A DNA stretch of 64,000 nucleotides from Caballeronia sp. INDeC2 (GTDB lineage Bacteria; Pseudomonadota; Gammaproteobacteria; Burkholderiales; Burkholderiaceae): positions 31,402 to 95,401 of the forward strand of contig NZ_JALQDG010000001.1 in the NCBI RefSeq assembly GCF_023631325.1, given 5' to 3'. The stretch's first letter is position 1; every line of letters begins with the position of its first letter. Of this stretch, positions 1-11,316 are shown piece by piece. A program made the translations under genes and the position numbers. The notes under the pieces are model-generated. The model ran no database searches. It was not told the origin of the DNA and was given only the letters and a program-made list of their open reading frames with translations.

Positions 1-526
1 CCGCCGCGAACACGAGCACCGCGGTGCCCAGATCCGGCTGCTTCGCGATCAGACCGACCGGCAGCAACAGAATCACGAAGCCGACGATGTAATCCCACCA
101 GCGGATATTGCTTTCGCGCTTCTGGTAGTACCAGGCGAGCATCAGCGGCATCGCGATCTTCATGATTTCGGACGGCTGGATCACCACGCCGACATTGAGC
201 CAGCGTTTCGCGCCCTTGCGCGTCAGCCCGAACGCGGCGACCGCGATCAGCAATGCAACACCGACCGTATAGAGCGGCACGGCGAAGCGCATCAGCATCT
301 GCGGCGGGATGTTGGCGAGCACCCACATCAGGCCGAAGGTCAACATGATGTTGCGTAGCTGGTCCTCGACGCGTCCCGGCATGTCGAGACTGGCGCTGTA
401 CAGCGTCACGATCCCGACACCGAGCAGCAGGAACACGATGAGCGCAAGCGGCTTGTCGAAGCCCGCGAACATGCGCTTGGCGCGGTCCAGCAGCTCGCGC
501 CTGTCGAATTGCATGTGCAGTTGCAT
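1..526 (-). CDS. rodA: RodA (MrdB) peptidoglycan glycosyltransferase, N-terminal part
   Basis: Only the first 175 codons lie in the window; the rest continues past its left edge. The visible part holds the hydrophobic helices of a SEDS-family protein: a first helix near residues 25-45, then further membrane segments, with a loop containing the RKGAKRW and QPSE motifs typical of RodA/FtsW. RodA polymerises glycan strands from lipid II in the inner membrane, working with PBP2, which is encoded immediately upstream. The ATG at 526 lies 11 bases after the mrdA stop, and its Shine-Dalgarno (AAAGGAAA) overlaps that stop codon, so the two genes are probably cotranscribed and translationally coupled. 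A second in-frame ATG at 514 is a less likely start. Confidence 0.93.
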   Translation of the reverse strand, partial: MQLHMQFDRRELLDRAKRMFAGFDKPLALIVFLLLGVGIVTLYSASLDMPGRVEDQLRNIMLTFGLMWVLANIPPQMLMRFAVPLYTVGVALLIAVAAFGLTRKGAKRWLNVGVVIQPSEIMKIAMPLMLAWYYQKRESNIRWWDYIVGFVILLLPVGLIAKQPDLGTAVLVFAA

Positions 527-537
527 GGCGGTTTCCT

Positions 538-2820
538 TTACTCGTCGATGCCGCCGGACGGCGCGAGAACGCGCACGCCGTCGTTCTCATTGCCGCGCAC
601 CATCGAAGGCGTCGGCCCGGTCGGGCGTTTCTTCGGCGCGGGCGTGCGGCCGGGCGTGGACGCGGGCAGCGTCGCGGAGGGCGCTGCGCTCGTCGCCGAT
701 GCGCCGCGCGGCTTGGAGGTCTTCGGTGCGGAAGCAGGAAGCGCTGGCGCGGACGCCGCCTTCGCGACCTCGGGATTCGACGCGGCCTGAGGCGAAAATG
801 CCGGCGACGAATTCGCAACCGATGCCGGCAACGCGACGGCGGCGGGCGGTTGCGTGCCGCCGATCATCGGCAGGCCGGCATCGGTCGTCGCCGAGGCCGC
901 CGCCGCGACGGCCGCCGCTTCCGCGCCCGGCTTCATACGGTCGATCAGATAATAGTCGAGCACGCGGCGCGCGATCGGACCCGCCGATTCCGCGCCCCAG
1001 CCGCCGTTCTCGACGATCAGCGCAAGCGCGATCTTCGGCTGCTCCGCCGGCGCGAACGCAATGAACAGCGCGTGGTCGCGCAGATGTTCCGCGAGCGCGT
1101 GCCCCTTGTAGTTCGCGCCCTGCAGCGAATAGACCTGCGCCGTGCCGGTCTTGCCCGCCGCCTGGTACGGCGCGCCCGCGAACACCTTCGCCGCCGTGCC
1201 GCTGGTGACGACGCCTTCCATTGCGCGCTTGATGAAATCCACGTCCTTCTGCTGCACGCCGATCTTGTTGCTCGGATCGCGCACGACGGGGCGCGTCGCC
1301 TTCGAGATCGGATTCTCGATATCGCGCACGAGGTGCGGCTTCATCACGATGCCGTTGTTTGCGAGCGTCGCGGTGGCGTGCGCGAGTTGCAGGATCGTGA
1401 ACGAGTTGTAGCCCTGACCGATGCCCAGGCTGATCGTTTCGCCTTCGTACCAGCGCTGCTGCTCGGGCTTGCGATACGCCTTGCGCTTCCATTCCGTGGA
1501 CGGAAGGATGCCGCGCGCCTCCCCCGCGATATCGATGCCGGTGATCTGCCCGAAGCCCCACGGCTTCATGAAGCCGGCCATCGCGTTCACGCCGAGATCG
1601 CGCGCGAGCATGTAGAAGTACGTGTCGTTCGAGACGACGATCGCGCGGTTCATGTCCACCCAGCCCTGGCCCGAGCGCACGTCGTTGCGGAACGTGTGGC
1701 CGCCGAACGTGAAGTAGCCCGGATCCTGGAAGCCCCAGCCCGGCGTGCGCTTGTGCAGCGTCAGCGCGGCGAGCGCCATGAACGGCTTGTAGGTCGAGCC
1801 CGGCGGATACGTGCCGTGCAGCGGACGATTCAGGAGCGGGTGATCCGGCGAATTGTTGAGCGCGTCCCAGGTTTGCTGATCGATGCCGTCGACGAACGAA
1901 TTCGGATCGAAGCTCGGCGCGGACACAAACGCGAGCACGTCGCCGGTGGAAGGTTCGATCGCGACGAGCGCGCCGCGCTTGCCCGCGAACGCCTGTTCGG
2001 CGACCTGCTGCAAGCCGATATCGAGCGACAACTGAAGATTGTTGCCCGGCGTCGCCTGCGTGCGCGACATCGTGCGCACCGGACGTCCGCCCGCGGTCAC
2101 TTCCACTTCCTCGAAACCGGTCAGTCCGTGCAGCTCCGTTTCATAACTCTGCTCGACGCCGATCTTGCCGACGTAATCCGTGCCCTTGTAGTTGTTCGCG
2201 TCGAGGCGCGGATCGTAGTGATCCGAGCTTTCGTCGTTGGCGTCGCTCGCGTCGTCGATGCGCTCCTGATCGCGCTGCGAAATACGCCCGATGTAGCCGA
2301 TCACGTGCGCGGCCGTCGTGCCGAGCGGATATTGGCGGAACAGGCGCGCGCGCACTTCGACGCCCGGAAAGCGAAAGCGCTGCGCGGTGAACTTCGCGAC
2401 TTCCTCGTCGGTGAGGCGCGTGCGGATCGGCAGGCTTTCAAAATTCTTCGAGTCTTCGAGCAGCTTCTTGAAACGGCGGCGGTCGCGTGCGTCAATCGGA
2501 ATGACTTGCGAGAGTTCGTCGATGGTTTCGTCGAGCGTGCCGTTGATCTTCGATCGCGTGATTTCCAGCGTGTACGCGGAGTAGTTCTTCGCCAGCACGA
2601 CGCCGTTGCGGTCGGTGATGATGCCGCGGTTCGGCACGATCGGCGCGACGGAAATGCGGTTCTCGTTCGCCTGCAACGAGTATTTGCTGAAATGCCAGAC
2701 CTGCAGGTAGAGAAAGCGCAGTCCGATCAGCCCGAAGCAGACGAACACGAACAGTCCCGCCGCCGCGACGCGCAGGCGGAACTTCGACAACTGTTGCTCG
2801 GTGTTCTTTATTTCGGTCAT
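538..2820 (-). CDS. mrdA: Penicillin-binding protein 2, elongation-specific transpeptidase
   Basis: A 760-residue PBP2. It has a short cytoplasmic start, one membrane anchor (about residues 18-40), a dimerisation/pedestal region and a transpeptidase domain. The active-site motifs are S342-T-Y-K345, S397-N-D399 and K557-T-G-T. It cross-links peptidoglycan during sidewall growth, together with RodA and MreBCD. E. coli PBP2 is near 633 residues; this protein is longer because of an Ala/Pro/Ser/Thr-rich tail of about 130 residues after the catalytic domain (about 632-760), presumably flexible in the periplasm. The gene follows mreD after 81 bases and precedes rodA by 11, matching the usual mre-mrd operon of beta-proteobacteria. 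Confidence 0.96.
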   Translation of the reverse strand: MTEIKNTEQQLSKFRLRVAAAGLFVFVCFGLIGLRFLYLQVWHFSKYSLQANENRISVAPIVPNRGIITDRNGVVLAKNYSAYTLEITRSKINGTLDETIDELSQVIPIDARDRRRFKKLLEDSKNFESLPIRTRLTDEEVAKFTAQRFRFPGVEVRARLFRQYPLGTTAAHVIGYIGRISQRDQERIDDASDANDESSDHYDPRLDANNYKGTDYVGKIGVEQSYETELHGLTGFEEVEVTAGGRPVRTMSRTQATPGNNLQLSLDIGLQQVAEQAFAGKRGALVAIEPSTGDVLAFVSAPSFDPNSFVDGIDQQTWDALNNSPDHPLLNRPLHGTYPPGSTYKPFMALAALTLHKRTPGWGFQDPGYFTFGGHTFRNDVRSGQGWVDMNRAIVVSNDTYFYMLARDLGVNAMAGFMKPWGFGQITGIDIAGEARGILPSTEWKRKAYRKPEQQRWYEGETISLGIGQGYNSFTILQLAHATATLANNGIVMKPHLVRDIENPISKATRPVVRDPSNKIGVQQKDVDFIKRAMEGVVTSGTAAKVFAGAPYQAAGKTGTAQVYSLQGANYKGHALAEHLRDHALFIAFAPAEQPKIALALIVENGGWGAESAGPIARRVLDYYLIDRMKPGAEAAAVAAAASATTDAGLPMIGGTQPPAAVALPASVANSSPAFSPQAASNPEVAKAASAPALPASAPKTSKPRGASATSAAPSATLPASTPGRTPAPKKRPTGPTPSMVRGNENDGVRVLAPSGGIDE

Positions 2821-2901
2821 GCAACTTTCGCGGTGTGCTCGCGATTCAAGTGTAGTTCGCGCGCGGCGGTTATTCGATCACCCGGCGCCGCGCGGCAAGA
2901 C

Positions 2902-3414
2902 TCAGATTGGACGCGTGTCGTCCGGGTCGGCGGCGCGGCGCTGCGGCATCAGCAAGAGGAAGCTCGCGATCGGCCAGAGTAGCGCCTCCACGAATCCGTT
3001 GACGAGATAGCTCCAGCCGGGGAACGCCGCGCCCGTCATCAGGCGGATGACGAAGGGCACGAGATGCGCGCCCACGAGCAGCGGCGCGACGACGAACATC
3101 TGCACGGGCAAGGTCATCCACAGCACGCGGCGGTGAATGGTGATCGCGCCGTACGAAAGAAGCGTGTAAGCCAGCGCGTGTTCGCCGAGCAGATTCGCGT
3201 TGTGCACGTCCATCAGAATGCCGAGCATGAACGCGATGCCCATGCCGACCTTGCGCGGCTGTTGCACGTTCCAGAAGAGCAGTACGAGCGCGACGAAATC
3301 CGGCACGCCGATGAGCCGTCCCCACGGCATCAGGTTCAGCAGAAACGCAGCGGCAAGACTGAACGTGATGAAGTACGGATTGACCGGCTGAAGAATGTAT
3401 TGCGGGCGATTCAT
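2902..3414 (-). CDS. mreD: Rod shape-determining protein MreD
   Basis: A 170-residue, strongly hydrophobic inner-membrane protein with about five to six membrane helices. It opens with an N-terminal stretch (MNRPQYIL...) typical of beta-proteobacterial MreD. MreD joins MreC in linking cytoplasmic MreB filaments to the periplasmic PBP2/RodA synthase. Its ATG at 3414 overlaps the mreC stop in an ATGA arrangement, so translation is probably coupled to mreC. The C-terminus ends in a short polar tail. The family is poorly conserved in sequence, so length, hydropathy and position between mreC and mrdA carry the call. Confidence 0.93.
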   Translation of the reverse strand: MNRPQYILQPVNPYFITFSLAAAFLLNLMPWGRLIGVPDFVALVLLFWNVQQPRKVGMGIAFMLGILMDVHNANLLGEHALAYTLLSYGAITIHRRVLWMTLPVQMFVVAPLLVGAHLVPFVIRLMTGAAFPGWSYLVNGFVEALLWPIASFLLLMPQRRAADPDDTRPI

Positions 3415-4529
3415 CGCGCGGCTCCCGAGGATGCGGGTTTCGGCGCATGCGCCTTCTTCGACGGTTTCGCCGCCGCGCCCGATGCCACCTTGGGCGACGC
3501 CGCCTTCGCCGGCGGAGTCTCAGCAGGCTTTGCCGGCGCGGCCACCGCCACCGGAGCGGACGCACCCGACGCCGCCGATGCACCGCTCGCGCCCGCTGCC
3601 GCCGCAGCCTTCGGCGCGGCCTTTTTCTTGCCCTTGTTTTCCTTCGCTTCCTTGGCGGCCGCGGCCGCTTCGACTTCGATCGGATTCGGCGGCACATTGA
3701 CGTTGTAGTGCAGCACGAGCAACTGACGCGCACCGCGCACCGCCGCAATCGGCACGCAGACGACGCGCGCGAACGCCGTGTCCGCCTGCTTGTCGACGCG
3801 CAGCACCTTCGCGACCGGCAGTCCCGGCGGATAGATGCCGTCGAGGCCGCTCGTGACGAGTTCGTCGCCAGCTTGCACATCGGCGCTGATCGGCACGAAG
3901 CGAAGATCGAGCGTGTCGCCCTTCGGCGTTCCGTAAATCACGCTGCGCAATCCGGTGCGCGCGATTTGCACGGGCACGGCCTGATCCTTGTCGGTGAGCA
4001 GCGTGACTTCCGATTGCAGCGGAAACACGCGCGTCACCTGGCCGATCACACCGTCTTCGGTGACGACCGGCGCGCCATCCTGAATATTCTGTTGCGTACC
4101 CTTGCCGATCACGACTTTCTGCGTGAACGGATCACGCGTGTCGTACTGAATTTCGGCGGGCGTTTCTTCGGTGGTGGCGCGCGATTGGAGATTCAGCAGC
4201 GCGCGCAGATGCGCGTTCTCGATGGCGAGTTGCGCCGCATCGCCGGCCTTCACGGACAGTTCCAGATTCTTGTTGGCGAGCTTCGCGTTTTCGCTGCGCA
4301 GCGTCGCGCTCGTCACGGCGAGATCGGCCGCGCCCATGAAGATGTCGCGCGGCACCAGCGCCGCGCGCTGCAACGGGTAAAGCCCCGCGCCGAGCATCCC
4401 GCGAACGATTTCCAGCGTGCTGTAGCGAGCATCCGAAATCAGCAGCGCGATGGCGAGCACCACGAAGAAGATCAGACGCGCGAGCGCGGAGGGGCCTTGC
4501 TTGAAAAGGGGCGGCGGACTGTATTCCAT
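3411..4529 (-). CDS. mreC: Rod shape-determining protein MreC
   Basis: A 372-residue bitopic protein that begins MEYSPPPLFKQG, the N-terminus usual in Burkholderia. A membrane helix (about residues 17-37) is followed by a coiled-coil stretch rich in Asn/Leu/Ala (about 70-115) and the beta-barrel MreC domain (about 120-275). MreC binds PBP2 in the periplasm and helps activate elongation. After the conserved domain there is a roughly 90-residue Ala/Lys/Pro/Ser-rich low-complexity tail, longer than in E. coli MreC. The frame is open 28 codons further upstream, but that extension is not family-like. The stop overlaps the mreD start (ATGA). Confidence 0.95.
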   Translation of the reverse strand: MEYSPPPLFKQGPSALARLIFFVVLAIALLISDARYSTLEIVRGMLGAGLYPLQRAALVPRDIFMGAADLAVTSATLRSENAKLANKNLELSVKAGDAAQLAIENAHLRALLNLQSRATTEETPAEIQYDTRDPFTQKVVIGKGTQQNIQDGAPVVTEDGVIGQVTRVFPLQSEVTLLTDKDQAVPVQIARTGLRSVIYGTPKGDTLDLRFVPISADVQAGDELVTSGLDGIYPPGLPVAKVLRVDKQADTAFARVVCVPIAAVRGARQLLVLHYNVNVPPNPIEVEAAAAAKEAKENKGKKKAAPKAAAAAGASGASAASGASAPVAVAAPAKPAETPPAKAASPKVASGAAAKPSKKAHAPKPASSGAAR

Positions 4530-4612
4530 GGTCGGCGCCGAGGGCGTGAACGGATGGATCGATGCTGCAGGTTTCTCGCCGACGGCGAAGCCTGCCCTAC
4601 GCAGTTTCGACA

Positions 4613-4637
4613 ACGGCCCGGACAGATGCCGGGCCGT
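4613..4637 (-). terminator. Hairpin between mreB and mreC
   Basis: A perfect 9-bp stem (ACGGCCCGG at 4613-4621, CCGGGCCGT at 4629-4637) with a 7-base loop lies in the 198-base gap between mreB and mreC. There is no T-run after it on the minus strand, so full termination is doubtful. It may partly attenuate or stabilise the abundant mreB message relative to mreCD-mrdA-rodA; that role is inference. Confidence 0.4.
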
Positions 4638-4727
4638 GCACCCGCCGCGTTACGCGGGTGTGTTTAGCTGTCGCGTCGAAGACCATTCTGCTCAGGGGAA
4701 GAAGAGCGAAAGCCTTCAGCGGGGAGT

Positions 4728-5771
<1,044 letters not shown>

Positions 5772-6147
5772 TCAAAAATCCTGTCTCGCTGGGTGGCCGT
5801 TCGTCGCGAGGAGCGCCGGGGACGGCAGCGGAAAAAATAACGGTTTGCCCGGACGGCGAACGCTCGCCGTGAAGTGCAAATCCGGGAAGAAATCTACCGC
5901 AGAATGGAACGCCGTACGCAAACGTTTCTCGCAATTCAATGATTCAGGGAGAAAGCCGCTGACAAGCCGATCCAGGGGTGAGTCGAACGTGTAATGATAC
6001 CTTATAATTTGTGGGTATCTATAGGAAAAGGATGGCACTTTTTGCCATCGCCAGACCTGTTTTCGAGGGCTCCTTTCAAGATCGTAACTGGTTGTCGCAG
6101 CGAAGGTTTTCGAGATTGAGGTTGTCCACGCTTTCTCCGGTGATTCC
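5772..6147. promoter_or_regulatory. Divergent control region between mreB and gatC
   Basis: This 376-base non-coding region serves mreB (left) and gatC (right). On the plus strand a perfect TATAAT (6003-6008) is a good -10 candidate for gatCAB; no strong -35 is seen at the right distance. A perfect 7-bp inverted repeat (GATGGCA, loop CTTTT, TGCCATC; 6031-6049) lies just downstream of that -10 and could be an operator or a leader hairpin. No open frame here looks real. Confidence 0.5.
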
Positions 6148-6447
6148 ATGTCTTTGACCCTGACCGACGTAAAACGCATCGCGCACCTCGCGCGGCTCGA
6201 ATTGCCCGACCACGAAGCCGAGCCCACGCTCGCGCGTCTCAACGATTTCTTCGGCCTCGTCGAGCAGATGCAGGCCGTCGATACGACCGGCATCGAACCG
6301 CTCGCGCATCCGATCGAGCAGATCGAGGAAGTCGCGCTGCGTCTGCGTGACGACGCTGTCTCAGAGCGTGTCGAGCGCGAAGAGTTCCAGCGTTGCGCGC
6401 CCGCCGTGCAGGACGGGCTCTATCTCGTGCCGAAGGTGATCGAATAA
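6148..6447 (+). CDS. gatC: Asp-tRNA(Asn)/Glu-tRNA(Gln) amidotransferase subunit C
   Basis: A 99-residue GatC, starting [19 protein letters not shown] and ending near [10 protein letters not shown], both strongly typical. GatC wraps around GatA and stabilises the GatCAB complex. The complex converts misacylated Glu-tRNA(Gln) and/or Asp-tRNA(Asn) to the correct aminoacyl-tRNAs in the cytoplasm. It is the first gene of gatC-gatA-gatB, 68 bases ahead of gatA. Confidence 0.96.
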   Translation: MSLTLTDVKRIAHLARLELPDHEAEPTLARLNDFFGLVEQMQAVDTTGIEPLAHPIEQIEEVALRLRDDAVSERVEREEFQRCAPAVQDGLYLVPKVIE

Positions 6448-6515
6448 GGCGCTTCGTGCGCCCACCAAGTGACATTGCGCGCGGATCGAATGCCCGCGCT
6501 CATCAGGGAACTGCA

Positions 6516-8009
6516 ATGCATCAGAAAAGCTTGACCGAACTGCGCGCCGCGCTCGACTCGAAGGAAGTCTCCGCGGTCGAACTGGCGCAGTCGTATCTGC
6601 AACGCATCGAGGCCGCGAAGGCGTTGAATGCGTTCATCGGCGTCGATGCCGAACTCACGCTCGAACAGGCGAAAGCCGCAGACGCGCTCATCGCCCAGGG
6701 CAATGCCGGCGCGCTCACGGGCGTGCCGATCGCGCACAAGGACGTGTTCGTCACGCGCGGCTGGGCATCGACGGCAGGCTCGCACATGCTCGAAAACTAC
6801 GCGAGCCCGTTCGATGCGACCGTCGTCGATCGTCTGAAGCATGCCGGCATGGTGTGCCTCGGCAAGACCAACATGGACGAGTTCGCGATGGGCTCGTCCA
6901 ACGAGAATTCGTACTTCGGCGCGGTGAAGAATCCGTGGGATCCGAAGGCGGTGCCGGGCGGCTCGTCGGGCGGCTCCGCCGCCGCCGTGGCCGCGCGACT
7001 CGCGCCCGCCGCGACCGGCACCGACACCGGCGGCTCGATCCGCCAGCCCGCGTCGTTCACCGGCATCACGGGCATCAAGCCGACGTACGGCCGCGTGTCG
7101 CGTTACGGGATGATCGCGTTCGCATCGTCGCTGGATCAGGGCGGCCCGATGGCGCAAACCGCGCACGACTGCGCGCTGCTCCTCAACGCGATGGGCGGCT
7201 TCGACGAGCGCGACTCGACCAGCCTGCAACGCGAGAACGAAGACTACACGCGCTATCTCGGCAAGACGTGGAACGGCGGCGATGCTGCGAAGCCGCTCGC
7301 GGGCCTGCGCATCGGCATGCCGAAAGAGTACTTCGGCGCCGGTCTCGCCGACGACGTCCGCGCTTCCATCGACGCTGCGTTGAAGCAATACGAAGCGCTC
7401 GGCGCGACGCTCGTCGAAGTGTCGCTGCCGCAGACGGAGCTTTCGATTCCCGTGTACTACGTCATCGCGCCGGCGGAGGCTTCGTCGAATCTGTCGCGTT
7501 TCGACGGCGTGCGCTACGGGCATCGCGCGGCGCAGTACAAGGATCTGCTCGACATGTACAAGAAGTCGCGCGCGGAAGGCTTCGGGCCGGAAGTGAAGCG
7601 CCGGATTCTCGTCGGCACGTACGTGTTGTCGCACGGCTATTACGACGCGTACTACCTTCAGGCGCAGAAGATCCGCCGCATCATCGCGCGGGACTTTCAG
7701 GAAGCGTTCCGGCAGTGCGACGTCATCATGGGGCCGGTCGCGCCGTCCGTCGCGTGGAATCTCGGCGAGAAGGCCGACGATCCCGTGCAGATGTATCTGG
7801 CCGATATCTACACGCTGTCCGTGAGCCTCGCGGGTCTGCCCGGCATGAGCGTGCCGTGCGGCTTTGGCGCGGGCGCGAATGCGGATCGCCCGGTCGGTTT
7901 GCAGATCATCGGCAACTATTTCAACGAAGCCCGGATGCTCCAGGTCGCCGACGCGTTCCAGCGCGCGACCGACTGGCACCGCAAGGCACCATCGGCATCG
8001 GGAGTGTGA
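6516..8009 (+). CDS. gatA: GatCAB amidotransferase subunit A (amidase)
   Basis: A 497-residue amidase-signature protein. The Ser-cisSer-Lys triad is visible as K75 (in AHKDVF), S150 (in the GGSSGGS loop) and S174 (in [10 protein letters not shown]). The spacing matches that known for GatA. It releases ammonia from glutamine or asparagine and feeds it through a channel to GatB. The ATG at 6516 is preceded by CAGGGAA; the frame is open further upstream into the end of gatC, but the family N-terminus begins here. The stop lies two bases before gatB. Confidence 0.97.
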   Translation: MHQKSLTELRAALDSKEVSAVELAQSYLQRIEAAKALNAFIGVDAELTLEQAKAADALIAQGNAGALTGVPIAHKDVFVTRGWASTAGSHMLENYASPFDATVVDRLKHAGMVCLGKTNMDEFAMGSSNENSYFGAVKNPWDPKAVPGGSSGGSAAAVAARLAPAATGTDTGGSIRQPASFTGITGIKPTYGRVSRYGMIAFASSLDQGGPMAQTAHDCALLLNAMGGFDERDSTSLQRENEDYTRYLGKTWNGGDAAKPLAGLRIGMPKEYFGAGLADDVRASIDAALKQYEALGATLVEVSLPQTELSIPVYYVIAPAEASSNLSRFDGVRYGHRAAQYKDLLDMYKKSRAEGFGPEVKRRILVGTYVLSHGYYDAYYLQAQKIRRIIARDFQEAFRQCDVIMGPVAPSVAWNLGEKADDPVQMYLADIYTLSVSLAGLPGMSVPCGFGAGANADRPVGLQIIGNYFNEARMLQVADAFQRATDWHRKAPSASGV

Positions 8010-8011
8010 AC

Positions 8012-9481
<1,470 letters not shown>

Positions 9482-9506
9482 TCGCTCGTCCCAATGCGGG
9501 ATGAAT

Positions 9507-9544
9507 GGGCTGCTGCCGGTTGAGCCCGGCAGCAGCCCGTTTTT
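9507..9544 (+). terminator. Rho-independent terminator of gatCAB
   Basis: A perfect 13-bp GC-rich stem (9507-9519 with 9526-9538), six-base loop TTGAGC, then five T residues (9540-9544). This is the clearest intrinsic terminator in the window. It ends the gatCAB transcript, so the downstream PPK2 gene should have its own promoter or rely on read-through. Confidence 0.93.
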
Positions 9545-9569
9545 CATTGGCGAACCAAGAACAAGAGAC

Positions 9570-10409
9570 ATGGCAAAGAAACCCGGACTCGACGACTTTC
9601 GCGTGCCGTTCTTCGACGCCGGCAAGAAGCTGAAGCCGTTCGACCTGAGCGCGATCGATCCGTCCGCAAAGCCGTTTTCCAGCGGCGCGAAAGATGACGA
9701 TCGCGAACGCCTCACGGCGATCGGCGTGCAGCTCGACGACCTTCAGGAGAAGCTCCACGCGCAGCGCCGCGAGCGCGTGCTGCTGGTGCTGCAAGGCATG
9801 GACACGAGCGGCAAGGACGGCACCGTGCGCGCGGTGTTTCACGATGTCGATCCGCTCGGGCTGCGCATCGTGCCGTTTCGCGCGCCGTCGGAACGCGAGG
9901 CCGCGCACGACTTCCTGTGGCGCGTGCATGCGCAGGCGCCGCAGGCCGGCGAGTTCGCGATCTTCAATCGCAGTCACTACGAAGACGTACTCGTGCCACG
10001 CGTGCTGAAGCAGATCGATGCCGACGAATGCGAGCGGCGCTATCGCCATATTCGCGACTTCGAGTCGCTGCTCGCGGATAGCGGCACGACTATCGTCAAA
10101 TGCTTCCTGCATATTTCGAAGGACGAGCAGCGCGAGCGGCTGCAGGCGCGCATCGACGATCCGACGAAACACTGGAAGTTCGACGTCTCCGATCTCGACG
10201 CGCGCAAGGAGTGGGACGACTATCAGGCGGCGTATGCGGACCTGCTCGGCGCGACATCGACCGAATACGCGCCGTGGTACATCATTCCGGGCAATTCGAA
10301 GACGCATCGCAACGTGATGGTCGCCGAACTGCTCTTGCGCACGATGCAGGACATGAAGCTCGAATTTCCGCCCGCGAAGGAATCGCTCAAGGGCGTGAAG
10401 GTCGAATAA
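9570..10409 (+). CDS. PPK2-family polyphosphate kinase (polyphosphate:nucleotide phosphotransferase)
   Basis: A 279-residue protein with the PPK2 fold. It shows a Walker A motif GMDTSGKDG (residues 76-84), a Walker B/lid region around FNRSHYEDV (132-140) and the KFDVSDLDARKEW block. PPK2 enzymes transfer phosphate between polyphosphate and nucleotides in the cytoplasm. The sequence resembles the roughly 280-300-residue single-domain group annotated as polyphosphate:nucleotide phosphotransferase; substrate preference (NDP or NMP) cannot be read here. The ATG at 9570 follows AACAAGAGAC, a weak Shine-Dalgarno. The gene lies 25 bases beyond the gatB terminator and 23 before the exonuclease gene. 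Confidence 0.9.
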   Translation: MAKKPGLDDFRVPFFDAGKKLKPFDLSAIDPSAKPFSSGAKDDDRERLTAIGVQLDDLQEKLHAQRRERVLLVLQGMDTSGKDGTVRAVFHDVDPLGLRIVPFRAPSEREAAHDFLWRVHAQAPQAGEFAIFNRSHYEDVLVPRVLKQIDADECERRYRHIRDFESLLADSGTTIVKCFLHISKDEQRERLQARIDDPTKHWKFDVSDLDARKEWDDYQAAYADLLGATSTEYAPWYIIPGNSKTHRNVMVAELLLRTMQDMKLEFPPAKESLKGVKVE

Positions 10410-10432
10410 AACGAACTCAAAAAAGGAAGCGT

Positions 10433-11221
10433 ATGTTTCGCGTGATTACCGCCAATCTCAACGGTATTCGTTCGGCCGCCAAGAAAGGATTCTTCGACTG
10501 GTTCGGTGAGCAGAAATCCGATGTCGTTTGCGTGCAGGAAATCAAGTGCTCGCAAGACGACCTGACGCCTGAATTTCTCGCGCCGCACGGTTTTCAGGGT
10601 TATTTCCAGCATGCGGTGAAGAAAGGCTACAGCGGTGCGGGCCTTTACACGCGTCACGAGCCGGACGACGTGATCATCGGTTTCGGCTCGGCAGAGTTCG
10701 ATCCGGAAGGGCGCTACGTGGAAGCGCGTTTCGGCAAGCTGTCGGTAGTGTCGGTGTACGTGCCGTCGGGGTCCAGCGGCGAGGAGCGCCAGCAGGCCAA
10801 GTATCGCTTCATGGACGAGTTCATGCCGCATCTCGATGCTCTGTCGAACGAGCGCGAAGTGATTCTGTGCGGCGACGTGAACATCGTGCACAAGGAAATC
10901 GACATCAAGAACTGGAAGAGCAATCAGAAGAATTCCGGCTGCCTGCCGGAAGAGCGCGCGTGGCTCACGAAGCTCTTCGACGACGTCGGTTATGTCGATG
11001 TATTCCGCACGCTGGATCAGCGCCCCGAGCAGTACACGTGGTGGAGCAATCGCGGCCAGGCGTATGCGAAGAACGTGGGGTGGCGTATCGACTATCAGAT
11101 CGCGACGAAGGAAGTCGCCGCGACCGCGAAGAAGACGTCGATTTTCAGGGACATCAAGTTCAGCGATCATGCGCCGCTGACTATCGATTATGAGTGGAAG
11201 ATCGCGAAAGCGAAAAAGTAA
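10433..11221 (+). CDS. xthA: Exodeoxyribonuclease III / AP endonuclease
   Basis: A 262-residue member of the exonuclease-endonuclease-phosphatase superfamily. Catalytic blocks are all present: N10-G-I-R near the start, metal-binding E36 in QEIKCSQ, the GDVNIVHKEID aspartate/asparagine pair, WRIDYQIAT and the terminal SDHAPL histidine. It cuts 5' of abasic sites and removes 3' blocking groups in base excision repair. A good Shine-Dalgarno (AAAAGGAAG) precedes the ATG. Other exonuclease III paralogues are common in this family, so the symbol is given on family identity rather than synteny. Confidence 0.92.
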   Translation: MFRVITANLNGIRSAAKKGFFDWFGEQKSDVVCVQEIKCSQDDLTPEFLAPHGFQGYFQHAVKKGYSGAGLYTRHEPDDVIIGFGSAEFDPEGRYVEARFGKLSVVSVYVPSGSSGEERQQAKYRFMDEFMPHLDALSNEREVILCGDVNIVHKEIDIKNWKSNQKNSGCLPEERAWLTKLFDDVGYVDVFRTLDQRPEQYTWWSNRGQAYAKNVGWRIDYQIATKEVAATAKKTSIFRDIKFSDHAPLTIDYEWKIAKAKK

Positions 11222-11316
11222 GGCACTCTGTGTTGCCGAAGCTGGCGAGCCTGCACTTCGTAGTGCGTGACATGTTCAGGCTTTCCTGTTCGCTGGAAGG
11301 CAGAGCAAACAAAAAA

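Noticed and set aside
850..2982. A 710-codon open frame antisense to mrdA
   Set aside because: Same GC-driven antisense effect; the sense strand has all PBP2 motifs.
6031..6049. Possible sigma-54 promoter (TGGCAC ... TTGC) ahead of gatC
   Set aside because: The GG-to-GC spacing is eight bases instead of the required ten; the sequence is better read as an inverted repeat.
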